Source: Chloroflexota bacterium
GTDB lineage: Bacteria; Chloroflexota; Anaerolineae; 4572-78; J111
DNA length: 5,636 nucleotides
Reading direction: 5' to 3'
Assembly (NCBI GenBank): GCA_003694775.1
Contig: RFJV01000064.1
Location: forward strand, 1-5,636
The translations under genes were made by a program, and so were the position numbers. Positions 1 through 5,490 of the stretch are shown one piece after another. Positions within the stretch are counted from its first letter, which is position 1. Each line of letters starts with the position of its first letter. The notes under the pieces were generated by a model, which made no database searches, was not told the origin of the DNA, and saw only the letters and a list, made by a program, of their open reading frames with translations.

Positions 1-443
1 ACATTTTCGGCGGTGCGTGCGCCTACCACCATATCGTACTCGTCCATTTTTTCCAGCATCGCCGGGAGCGCGTCCGCGGGGTAGGTTCCGTCTGCATCGA
101 TAATGGCGACCAGCTCATGCCGGGCGGCCCGGATGCCGGTTTTGAGCGCCGCGCCGTAGCCCCGGTTGCGGGGGTGGTGCAGAACACGGGCGCCGGTCTG
201 CCGGGCGGCGGTGGCCGTGCCGTCGCTGGAACCATCGTCTACCACGATGATTTCGTGGGGGATGTTCTGCCCGGCCAGCACGCGGCGGATATTTTCGACC
301 TGCCCGGCGACGCCGTTTTCTTCGTTGTAGGCCGGGATAATGACCGACAGCGCCGGTGTGGTGGAAAAATCGCCGGTTTCTGCCTCCTCCGGCAGTTCAA
401 CAACCGACAGCACAGGCGGGGTTAAATCTTGAACAGTCGTCAT
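1..443 (-). CDS. Family 2 glycosyltransferase, DPM/DPG-synthase type (C-terminus cut off by window edge)
   Basis: This is the N-terminal 147 residues of a cytoplasmic GT-A enzyme of the kind that transfers a sugar from a nucleotide donor to polyprenyl phosphate. A non-conserved leader of about 30 residues precedes the first strand VIIPAYNEE (34-42). Then come IIVVDDGSSDGT (65-76, donor-binding Asp69/Asp70), NRGYGAALKTGI (93-104), the metal-binding DAD (Asp116 and Asp118, followed by GTYP) and VVGAR (139-143). All of these are characteristic of dolichol-phosphate mannose/glucose synthase-like proteins. The ATG at 443 is chosen because GGAG lies 6 nt upstream; an in-frame ATG at 455, one base after the preceding stop codon, has no ribosome site. 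It is the last visible gene of the operon, 13 bp after the GT-C gene, and may supply that enzyme's lipid-linked donor. Family assignment is firm; the sugar is unknown, and whether a C-terminal membrane domain exists cannot be seen. Confidence 0.93.
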   Translation of the reverse strand, partial: MTTVQDLTPPVLSVVELPEEAETGDFSTTPALSVIIPAYNEENGVAGQVENIRRVLAGQNIPHEIIVVDDGSSDGTATAARQTGARVLHHPRNRGYGAALKTGIRAARHELVAIIDADGTYPADALPAMLEKMDEYDMVVGARTAEN

Positions 444-456
444 AGCGGTCTCCATT

Positions 457-2172
457 CTATTTGACGGCGGTCTGGACACCGCTCTTGTCGCTGAGGTAGA
501 CAAAGACGGTGCCGCCGTTGAGAGTGCCGGGAAACTCTTCCACCAGGGTAAATTCCTGCTCCACGCGGTTCAGGATATCGGGGTAAAGTGCCCGCATATG
601 GGGCGGAAAGGTGTACAGGAACCAGGTACGCGGCGCGTCCTGGCGGATGGCTTCCAGCGCGTCCACCGATTCCACCTCCTGCCAGTCGGTCTGGTAGTAG
701 CGGGTGTAGGCAAAGGCCGCCAGACCGGTAGTGGTCACCGCGTCGCCGGGCTGGCGGTGAATTTCCACAAACACCATCGCGGTGTGGTAGTCTTGCTTGG
801 GGCCGTACACAAATGGAATCAGTGCTGACGCGGCCAGCAGGATGGCTATACCCATCGCGGTTCCCAGCCAGGCCAACTGCTGTGGGTCGACCTGCCGCAG
901 GCGAGCCAGCAGAACGGGCAGAACCATCACCCCGCGCAGGGCAATGAGCAGGCCAAAGCCCATAGCGAAGAAGAAGAGCCGCGGCCAGATGTTGTGTCCG
1001 GTGGCGATGGTCACCGCGGCCACGATGACGGTCGGGATGAAGAAGAGCTGGGGAACCACAGAGCGGTCGCGCCGCCAGCTTGCCACGCCAATGCCGAACA
1101 CAATCAGACCGGCGGCAATGACGACCCAGCCGGCCGCGCCGATACGAATACTCTGGATGATTTCCAGCACTGTCCAGAGGGGGTTTTGCCACTCGCCGTA
1201 GCTGGCCCCTTCGGTGCGTTTGGTGAAGTCGGCCAGAATTTGGGGAAAGACCAGGGCGTGAAGCTGGAGTGTCAGCAGGCCGGCTGGCACAAAGCCATAC
1301 GCAAGCCCCACCCAGCCGCGGGGCCGGACAGCGCGGCGGCGGAGCAGGTCGAGCAGGTATATAATGAAGTGGCCGGCGATGACAAAGAGCATGGTCATCT
1401 GGGTAAAGACCCCCAGGCTGGCCGTGACCGCATACCCCAGCCAGAGACCGGGCGTTGGGCGGCGGAGACCGCGCACCAGGAGCCAGCTTGAAAGAAGCGT
1501 CCAGAAAAGCAGGCCGGTATAGCCGCGGGCGTTCTGGCTGAACCAGATGTGATGGTAGGTCAGGGCCATCAGCCCCGCGCCCAGCAGGGATTCCCGGCGG
1601 TCGGTGAGCTGGCGGGCCAGCAGGTAGAAGGCGGCAATACTGCCCACTCCGAACAGAACAGCCGGAAGCCGGAGCGACCAGGCCCCGTCGCCAAAGACAA
1701 GGGTGGAGAGCCGGGCCAGGAAGCTAAAAAGGAAGTGCTGATTTTGTGAGTCGTAGGTGGTGGCTATAATACCGAAGGGTTTCTGCACGTAATTGATGTA
1801 GGTGGTCATTTCATCCAGCCAGAGGCCGGTGTTGAGCCGGTACAGCCGCAACCCCAGCGCGGCCAGCAGAATCAGTCCCAGCGCCAGCCACTCCCCGCGA
1901 GAAAACACCGGCGAGGAGGTGTCGGGGGGCGTGGGGGCGTTCCACACCCGGAGACGGCTCAACAGCAAACCGGCGCCCCCCAGCACAATGAGATTGGCCC
2001 GGAACAGCAGTGCCCCGGTCTGCAGGTCCGAAAGCAGAGCGGCGGGAATGGCGGCCGGGTCGCGCAGGAGAGCTATCAGCGCGTCGCCGGACAGCAGAAG
2101 ACCGGTCAGGATGAAGCCCGCGCTGAGGACGGTCAGCATGTTGGGCAGGATGCGGTGAAATTTTTTCATCAT
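457..2172 (-). CDS. Polytopic GT-C glycosyltransferase, family 39 / ArnT-PMT type
   Basis: This is a 571-residue integral membrane protein expected to transfer a sugar from a polyprenyl-phosphate donor to an acceptor on the extracytoplasmic face. Hydrophobic helices are visible near 11-28, 58-72, 95-110, 168-187, 195-208, 220-233, 245-276, 287-310, 346-364, 374-392, 397-421 and 434-455. The first periplasmic loop after the 95-110 helix carries LWLDEMTT (117-124), whose Asp120-Glu121 pair corresponds to the acidic catalytic motif of PMT_2/ArnT enzymes. SQNARGY (212-218) matches a loop motif common in this family. The last 115 residues or so (from about 457) are hydrophilic and probably form an extracytoplasmic domain. 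Two extra N-terminal helices precede the canonical core. The start is one of two adjacent ATGs (2172 or 2169). No good ribosome site precedes it, and the upstream stop is only 10 bp away, so translational coupling is likely. Acceptor (protein, lipid or glycan) is unknown. Confidence 0.93.
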   Translation of the reverse strand: MMKKFHRILPNMLTVLSAGFILTGLLLSGDALIALLRDPAAIPAALLSDLQTGALLFRANLIVLGGAGLLLSRLRVWNAPTPPDTSSPVFSRGEWLALGLILLAALGLRLYRLNTGLWLDEMTTYINYVQKPFGIIATTYDSQNQHFLFSFLARLSTLVFGDGAWSLRLPAVLFGVGSIAAFYLLARQLTDRRESLLGAGLMALTYHHIWFSQNARGYTGLLFWTLLSSWLLVRGLRRPTPGLWLGYAVTASLGVFTQMTMLFVIAGHFIIYLLDLLRRRAVRPRGWVGLAYGFVPAGLLTLQLHALVFPQILADFTKRTEGASYGEWQNPLWTVLEIIQSIRIGAAGWVVIAAGLIVFGIGVASWRRDRSVVPQLFFIPTVIVAAVTIATGHNIWPRLFFFAMGFGLLIALRGVMVLPVLLARLRQVDPQQLAWLGTAMGIAILLAASALIPFVYGPKQDYHTAMVFVEIHRQPGDAVTTTGLAAFAYTRYYQTDWQEVESVDALEAIRQDAPRTWFLYTFPPHMRALYPDILNRVEQEFTLVEEFPGTLNGGTVFVYLSDKSGVQTAVK

Positions 2173-2182
2173 AGGGATAGGC

Positions 2183-3265
2183 TCAAATCTCGGATTTCAG
2201 TGATGGAAGCGGGTCGGCGGATTCCAGGGGGAGGAAGGTAATGCGGGTCAGCCCCCACTGCCGCAGGCGGTGCAGGGCAAGGCCGGCAACAAAGGCCAGC
2301 CCGCCGTACAGAAAGTAAAACCAGTGCCAGGGAATGGCCTGCAAGGCGAATTTCAGGCCCCGTTTGCGCCAGAAGAACCGGTAAACCGGGGCGTTGATGA
2401 CGAGCAGGAAGCTCGCCAGAGCCAGGGCAGTCAGAGCCAGGATGGGCCAGATGGAAAGGCCGGTGAGGCCCGCCAGCAGGGTGGTGGGCAGGAGGGCCAG
2501 CAGGGAAAATACGGCCAGCACACTGGCCCGGTTGGAGCTGTCCAGGTTCAGGTCGTTGGCGACCTGCCGGTCGCGCAGGATGAGTTCTGTCCAGGGCAAG
2601 GCGCGGCGAAGAACATCGGTTTTGACCAGGGAAACTGCCCCCCAATGTTTGAGGTGTTTGCCCTGCAGGGTTTTATGCAGGCGAATTTTGCAGCCCTGTT
2701 TTTTCAGCCGGTAGCCCAGCTCGATATCTTCGATGCAGGGGAAGGGGTAGCCGGTATCGAAGCCCCCCATCTTTAAAAATACATCACGGCGAATGGCGCC
2801 GCATCCGCTCCAGAAGGTGGCCGCGTCTTCGTTTCCGGTCTGGTGGACGTAGTGGTGCAGTAGGTTTTTGTACTGGGAGAGGAAGTTTGGCTGTGCTGGC
2901 GCGTCGTCGTAAGAGCCGAAGGCCGCGGCCAGGCCGGGATTTTCGGCAAAAATGGCTTTTACCTGAGCAATGGCGTCGGGGGCCACGGCAACGTCGGCAT
3001 CAATGAAGAAGAGGATGTCGCCGCGGGCTTTCTGCGCCCCCAGGTTGCGGGCACGCGCTGGACCGCCAGCCTGGGGAAGCCGAATTACTTTTGCTCCAAA
3101 TTCCTGGGCCACCCGCCACGAGCCATCGGTATCGCCGTCGGCGATGACGATGAGTTCGTCTGGTGGTGGTGTGGCGCGGGCCAGGCTGGTCAGGCACTGC
3201 CGAAAGTCATTGCCGCCATTGTGAACCGGCGTGACGACAGAGACGGTTGGTACTGTGTCAGACAT
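2183..3265 (-). CDS. Membrane-anchored family 2 glycosyltransferase
   Basis: This 360-residue protein has an N-terminal GT-A domain and a C-terminal membrane anchor. VSVVTPVHNGG (8-18) is the nucleotide-binding first strand, IVIADGDTDGS (39-49) the second acidic strand, and GGPARARNLGA (67-77) the usual helix. FFIDADV (86-92) holds the metal-binding Asp89/Asp91 pair. FWSGCGAIRRDVFLKMGGFD (151-170) and IEDIELGYRLKKQG (178-191, Glu179-Asp180 as probable catalytic base region) complete the active site. Hydrophobic helices lie near 248-270, 272-291 and 313-331. The start at 3265 is preferred because AAGGAG sits 7 nt upstream and the conserved fold begins at once; a frame extension to 3328 adds 21 residues without a ribosome site. 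It is the first gene of the operon and probably elongates a lipid-linked glycan at the inner leaflet. Donor sugar and acceptor cannot be read from the sequence. Confidence 0.93.
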   Translation of the reverse strand: MSDTVPTVSVVTPVHNGGNDFRQCLTSLARATPPPDELIVIADGDTDGSWRVAQEFGAKVIRLPQAGGPARARNLGAQKARGDILFFIDADVAVAPDAIAQVKAIFAENPGLAAAFGSYDDAPAQPNFLSQYKNLLHHYVHQTGNEDAATFWSGCGAIRRDVFLKMGGFDTGYPFPCIEDIELGYRLKKQGCKIRLHKTLQGKHLKHWGAVSLVKTDVLRRALPWTELILRDRQVANDLNLDSSNRASVLAVFSLLALLPTTLLAGLTGLSIWPILALTALALASFLLVINAPVYRFFWRKRGLKFALQAIPWHWFYFLYGGLAFVAGLALHRLRQWGLTRITFLPLESADPLPSLKSEI

Positions 3266-3380
3266 GGTGACTCTCCTTCCTCGTAAAAGTACGCGGCTCT
3301 TTGCTCCCCCCGGTTGTCTGAAATTCAATTGACGATGAATGGGAATAATGAGACGTCTGGAAGCCGTTGCTGGCTAATAC

Positions 3381-3405
3381 TTATCATAAAGGGGATTAAT
3401 GATAA
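3381..3405. repeat. Inverted repeat TTATCAT / ATGATAA, possible operator
   Basis: TTATCAT (3381-3387) and ATGATAA (3399-3405) are perfect 7-bp arms separated by 11 bp, so their centres are 18 bp apart. The left arm extends to TTATCATAA, a 9-mer that recurs at 3552-3560. The predicted transcription start of the minus-strand glycosyltransferase operon, near 3402, would fall inside this dyad. A bound dimer could therefore control that promoter. The binding role is inferred; the repeat itself is directly visible. Confidence 0.5.
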
Positions 3406-3408
3406 AAG

Positions 3409-3444
3409 GATATAAGAACAATATAAAAAAAGTTAGAATTAGAA
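3409..3444 (-). promoter_or_regulatory. Candidate promoter of the glycosyltransferase operon with TTCTAATTCTAA pair
   Basis: On the minus strand two TTCTAA hexamers abut (3444-3439 and 3438-3433). They are followed after 18 bp by TATATC (3414-3409, 4 of 6 matches to a -10) or after 17 bp by the poorer TTATAT. The spacer contains a run of seven T. This places a TTCTAA in the -35 position, as at the two plus-strand promoters, but here the copies are 6 bp apart and not 11. Transcription would start near 3402 and give a leader of roughly 140 nt before the ATG at 3265. The -10 is weak, so confidence is limited. Confidence 0.4.
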
Positions 3445-3513
3445 GCCGGGTAATGAGGTGGCACGGCAAAGCCCGGTAGCGGCAGGGAAATTTGTTAACC
3501 AAATTTTATACTT

Positions 3514-3555
3514 TTCAAACCGGATTCAAACCTGCATCTTGTACAATGATATTAT
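3514..3555 (+). promoter_or_regulatory. 11-bp direct repeat and candidate promoter of the first regulator gene
   Basis: TTCAAACC occurs at 3514-3521 and again at 3525-3532, a perfect 8-bp direct repeat with an 11-bp period. That is the arrangement bound by tandem OmpR/PhoB-family dimers. A -10-like TATTAT lies at 3550-3555, 19 bp after the second TTCAAA; that spacing is longer than the 17 bp seen at the other two sites. TACAAT (3542-3547) is an alternative -10. No good sigma-70 -35 is present, which fits activator dependence. Transcription from TATTAT would give a leader of about 200 nt. Confidence 0.45.
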
Positions 3556-3558
3556 CAT
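3546..3558. repeat. Perfect palindrome ATGATA-T-TATCAT overlapping a candidate -10
   Basis: Six-base arms flank a single T. The element overlaps TATTAT (3550-3555) and continues as TTATCATAA, identical to 3381-3389. A protein bound here would block RNA polymerase at the first regulator's promoter. It could equally be an accidental consequence of AT-rich promoter sequence. Confidence 0.45.
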
Positions 3559-3651
3559 AACCATTTATTCAGTTCTTTTTCAACCGCGCCGCCGCAATAC
3601 CAGATGCACAGAGGGGGACAATCAGGTGGTAGCGTGCCTGTGGGACTCCTA

Positions 3652-3687
3652 AATATATTGTCCGGCCCAACCAGCCGGCAATATATT
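3652..3687 (+). other. Long bulged hairpin in the leader of the first regulator gene
   Basis: AATATATTG (3652-3660) pairs with CAATATATT (3679-3687), and CCGGC (3662-3666) pairs with GCCGG (3674-3678). A single T bulge at 3661 and the seven-base loop CCAACCA complete a 14-bp stem. No U-run follows, so it is not a standard intrinsic terminator. Because AATATATT is self-complementary, AATATATTG is also a direct repeat (3652-3660, 3680-3688; 28-bp period) and could act as DNA sites. It lies about 80 bp before the start codon, in the predicted untranslated leader. Possible roles are an mRNA stability or attenuation element or an operator. Confidence 0.55.
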
Positions 3688-3750
3688 GGCAGCGTTATCC
3701 CGATTGCTGTGCTCTGGCAAGGCGCGTTTTTGTGAAGAGCGGTAGGAGAG

Positions 3751-3756
3751 AGGAGG
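3751..3756 (+). promoter_or_regulatory. Shine-Dalgarno AGGAGG of the first regulator gene
   Basis: AGGAGG lies 8 nt before the ATG at 3765. It decides against the upstream in-frame GTG at 3732, whose 11-residue extension would simply be a translation of this purine-rich ribosome site. Confidence 0.85.
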
Positions 3757-3764
3757 AAGAAATT

Positions 3765-4454
3765 ATGACGACATTATTATTGATTGAGGATGATTACATT
3801 CTTTCGGAAACACTGCGGCTGACATTGACCCAAAAAGGGTTCACGGTGGAGACGGCTGGGGATGCCATCACCGGCTTGCAGAAAGCCTATGCAATCAAAC
3901 CGGACCTGATTATTCTGGATATTATGCTCCCCGGTATGGATGGCTGGCAGGCCTGCGAACGGTTTCGGGAAATGTCGGATGTGCCCATTATTATGCTGAC
4001 CGCGGTCGGCTCCAACCAGGATATTGTCAAGGGATTGAACCTGGGTGCAGATGACTATATCGTCAAGCCCGTAACCGCCGACGAGCTAACGGCTCGTGTG
4101 AAGGCGCTTTTGCGGCGGGTGTCGCGGGTCCCGGAGAAACACAGCCGGGCCAGGGCCAAAATTCTTTCCTGCGATTACCTGGTTGTAGACCTGGACAAGC
4201 ACGAGGTAACTGTTGACGGGAAGCGGGTTGACCTCAGCCCCACGGAGTTCCGTCTGCTGTCGGTGTTAATCCGGCACAAGGGTCGCATGCTGCCCCACGA
4301 ATTCCTCCTGAACGAGGTCTGGGGGCCGGAATACGTGGGCGATATTGACTACCTGCGGCTGTATGTCAGCTACCTGCGGCGGAAAATCGAAAAAGAGTTC
4401 AACAAGCCCAGCCTGATTCATAACGAATGGGGGGTCGGCTACCGCTTTGGTTGA
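3765..4454 (+). CDS. OmpR/PhoB-family response regulator, KdpE-like output helix (regulator 1)
   Basis: This 229-residue DNA-binding response regulator has a receiver at about 1-118 and a winged helix at about 130-229. The acidic pocket is Glu8-Asp9, the phosphoacceptor Asp52 (LIILDIMLPGMDG, 48-60), the switch Thr79 (IIMLTA), Tyr98 and Lys101 (DDYIVKP, 96-102). All catalytic residues are intact, so phosphorylation by a kinase is expected. The output domain has LSPTEFRLLSVL (157-168), then a recognition-helix stretch YLRLYVSYLRRKIE (196-209), and ends in EWGVGYRFG (221-229). The YLR-Y-LR-KIE pattern resembles KdpE more than PhoB, but no potassium-transport genes are nearby. It diverges from the glycosyltransferase operon and is followed 210 bp later by a related regulator. 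No terminator lies between them, so readthrough is possible. Direct repeats upstream suggest self-regulation. Family call is secure; target genes and partner kinase are inferred or unknown. Confidence 0.95.
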   Translation: MTTLLLIEDDYILSETLRLTLTQKGFTVETAGDAITGLQKAYAIKPDLIILDIMLPGMDGWQACERFREMSDVPIIMLTAVGSNQDIVKGLNLGADDYIVKPVTADELTARVKALLRRVSRVPEKHSRARAKILSCDYLVVDLDKHEVTVDGKRVDLSPTEFRLLSVLIRHKGRMLPHEFLLNEVWGPEYVGDIDYLRLYVSYLRRKIEKEFNKPSLIHNEWGVGYRFG

Positions 4455-4468
4455 GTACCGGACCGGAA

Positions 4469-4508
4469 TTCTAATTGTTTTCCAATTGTTCTCTCACAGC
4501 TTTATGAT
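4469..4508 (+). promoter_or_regulatory. Tandem TTCTAA/TTCCAA repeat and promoter of the second regulator gene
   Basis: TTCTAA (4469-4474) and TTCCAA (4480-4485) have an 11-bp period. The second copy is exactly 17 bp upstream of TATGAT (4503-4508), a five-of-six -10 match, so the repeat takes the place of a -35 element. This is the layout expected of a promoter activated by a PhoB-type dimer. Expected transcription start is near 4515, leaving a leader of about 150 nt. ATGATA within the -10 region also matches the half-site of the dyads at 3381 and 3546. Confidence 0.55.
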
Positions 4509-4515
4509 ATTTTTT

Positions 4516-4528
4516 CCTTAAACTAAGG
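4516..4528. repeat. Small inverted repeat CCTTA-AAC-TAAGG
   Basis: Five-base perfect arms flank three bases, just after the predicted transcription start of the second regulator. It could form a short 5'-end hairpin in the mRNA or be a small operator. It is too weak and lacks the U-tract needed for a terminator of the preceding gene. Confidence 0.3.
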
Positions 4529-4564
4529 ACAGTTCTATCATTCAGGTGTTTTATTGGTGCACCC

Positions 4565-4584
4565 GGTATAGGCTGTCCTATACC
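4565..4584 (+). other. Perfect 8-bp hairpin with CUGU loop in the leader of the second regulator gene
   Basis: GGTATAGG (4565-4572) and CCTATACC (4577-4584) are exact complements around the tetraloop CTGT. The following bases are TTAAAA, not a U-run, so intrinsic termination is unlikely although weak attenuation cannot be excluded. The palindrome GGTGCACC (4556-4563) lies immediately upstream. The hairpin ends 80 bp before the start codon, much like the hairpin in the first regulator's leader, which ends 77 bp before its start. A shared post-transcriptional role is possible but unproven. Confidence 0.5.
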
Positions 4585-4664
4585 TTAAAATCCAGATTGA
4601 TGGGGGTTGCCAGGTTGACCTGAACGGTTCTGAACAAATACATGGTTCTACCTGGAGCGGTTTG

Positions 4665-5372
4665 ATGTCTAAAATCCTGTTAATCGATGACGATTCGATG
4701 GTTCTCCAACTGCTGAAGCACTTTCTGGAGAATGAAGGTTACCTGGTAAAAACAGCCAACACCAGCCGTGACGGCCTGGAATTAGCCCGGCACCAGCCGT
4801 ATTTTCTGGCAATTGTCGACCTGCTGATGCCGGTGGTGGATGGCTACGAAGTGTGTCGTCGATTGCGTGAGCTGGGGGTAGAAAATATCCTGGTGCTGAC
4901 CGACCGTCAGGATGAGCGAAGTGTTATCCGCGCCCTGGAAGTGGGCGCGGATGCTTATTTATACAAGCCGTTTGAACTGCCGGTTCTGCTGGCAAAAATC
5001 CGCACCTTACTGCGTCGCTCTGGCCTGCACACCCCCCAGATTTGCCGGCAGTACGATGATGGACATCTGCACATAGACCTGGACCGCCGCCTGGTGGAGC
5101 TGGACGGCCACACAGTCCAGCTCACGGCCACCGAGTTCCGCTTGCTGGCCATCCTTCTGCAGAACGTGGGGCGGGTGGTCCCGCATGAGGAACTCATCAG
5201 CAAAATCTGGGGCGGCAGCAAAAAATCCGGCCTGACCTCCTTGAAGCTGTACGTCTATTACCTGCGCCGCAAAATTGAAGACCAGCCCAAAGACCCTTAC
5301 TACGTGCTGGCCGAGTGGGGCATTGGCTACCGCCTGCGCGAGCCGGCAACCGAATCCCTGCCGGAGAAGTAG
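4665..5372 (+). CDS. OmpR/PhoB-family response regulator (regulator 2)
   Basis: This 235-residue regulator has the same architecture as its neighbour: receiver at about 1-118, linker, and winged helix at about 133-226. The acidic pocket is Asp8-Asp9 (LLIDDDS), the phosphoacceptor Asp52 (AIVDLLMPVVDGYEV, 49-63), Thr79, Tyr98 and Lys101 (AYLYKPF, 97-103). The output domain has LTATEFRLLAILL (153-165), then SLKLYVYYLRRKIE (192-205) and EWGIGYRLRE (217-226), followed by a short polar tail. The two proteins align without gaps through the receiver and share L-K/R-LYV-YLRRKIE in the recognition helix, so they are probably paralogues with related DNA targets. ATG 4665 is chosen because GGAG (4654-4657) lies 7 nt upstream; the adjacent TTG at 4662 adds one residue. 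It has its own repeat-bearing promoter at 4469-4508 and no neighbouring kinase. Targets are unknown. Confidence 0.95.
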   Translation: MSKILLIDDDSMVLQLLKHFLENEGYLVKTANTSRDGLELARHQPYFLAIVDLLMPVVDGYEVCRRLRELGVENILVLTDRQDERSVIRALEVGADAYLYKPFELPVLLAKIRTLLRRSGLHTPQICRQYDDGHLHIDLDRRLVELDGHTVQLTATEFRLLAILLQNVGRVVPHEELISKIWGGSKKSGLTSLKLYVYYLRRKIEDQPKDPYYVLAEWGIGYRLREPATESLPEK

Positions 5373-5420
5373 GCCCTGCCGTCCTCCCCCGTTGTAACTC
5401 TTTCTACACCTCATTTCCTC

Positions 5421-5483
5421 CTGCTGGACTCCCATTCCCCTATGCGCCGCATCCTCTACATCTTCAGCAGTTTGAGCGGCGCA
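5421..5483 (+). other. Interleaved inverted repeats downstream of the second regulator gene
   Basis: TGCGCCGC (5443-5450) is an exact complement of GCGGCGCA (5476-5483), with 25 nt between. CTGCTG (5421-5426) is complementary to CAGCAG (5465-5470). The order of the arms is that of an H-type pseudoknot in the 3' region of the second regulator's transcript. The 8-bp pair alone could form a wide-loop hairpin helping to end transcription, but no proper U-tract follows. The complementarity is seen; the fold is inferred. Confidence 0.3.
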
Positions 5484-5490
5484 AATTCCA

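Larger units (their letters stand above)
3266..3764. other. Divergent intergenic regulatory region
   Basis: About 500 bp separate the divergent glycosyltransferase operon and the first regulator gene. The stretch is much AT-richer than the flanking genes. From left to right it holds the operon's Shine-Dalgarno and leader (3266-3400), the dyad 3381-3405, the candidate minus-strand promoter with a TTCTAATTCTAA pair (3409-3444), the 11-bp direct repeat 3514-3532, the dyad 3546-3558, the long leader hairpin 3652-3687 and the AGGAGG ribosome site 3751-3756. I see no convincing gene here. The open frame at 3458-3652 has no ribosome site and no recognisable protein features. Confidence 0.85.

Noticed and set aside
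440..1192. A 250-residue open frame on the minus strand overlapping the GT-C gene
   Set aside because: It is a different frame of the same strand as the well-supported GT-C gene; its composition is rich in Arg, Pro, Gly and His as expected of a GC-rich shadow frame, and it has no family motif.
994..1491. A 165-residue plus-strand open frame opposite the GT-C gene
   Set aside because: It is antisense to conserved membrane helices, has low-complexity polar composition and no ribosome site.
2270..2776. A 168-residue plus-strand open frame opposite the membrane-anchored glycosyltransferase
   Set aside because: Its Gln/Gly-rich translation is the complement of hydrophobic helix codons; nothing conserved is recognisable.
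3266..3328. An upstream ATG (3328) adding 21 residues to the first glycosyltransferase
   Set aside because: The ATG at 3265 has AAGGAG at 7 nt and begins directly before the conserved fold; the extension would include that ribosome site as coding sequence.
3458..3652. A 64-residue plus-strand open frame in the divergent intergenic region
   Set aside because: It has no Shine-Dalgarno, runs through the 11-bp repeat and the dyad 3546-3558, and has no recognisable features; regulatory DNA explains the stretch better.
4455..4500. Intrinsic terminator after the first regulator
   Set aside because: The AATTG/CAATT arms (4473-4487) are short and AT-rich; the sequence is explained better by the TTCTAA/TTCCAA direct repeat at the promoter.
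4615..4644. Sigma-70 promoter with TTGACC at 4615-4620
   Set aside because: The only -10 at a suitable distance (TACATG or ATACAT) is poor, and transcription would begin on top of the ribosome site of the second regulator.
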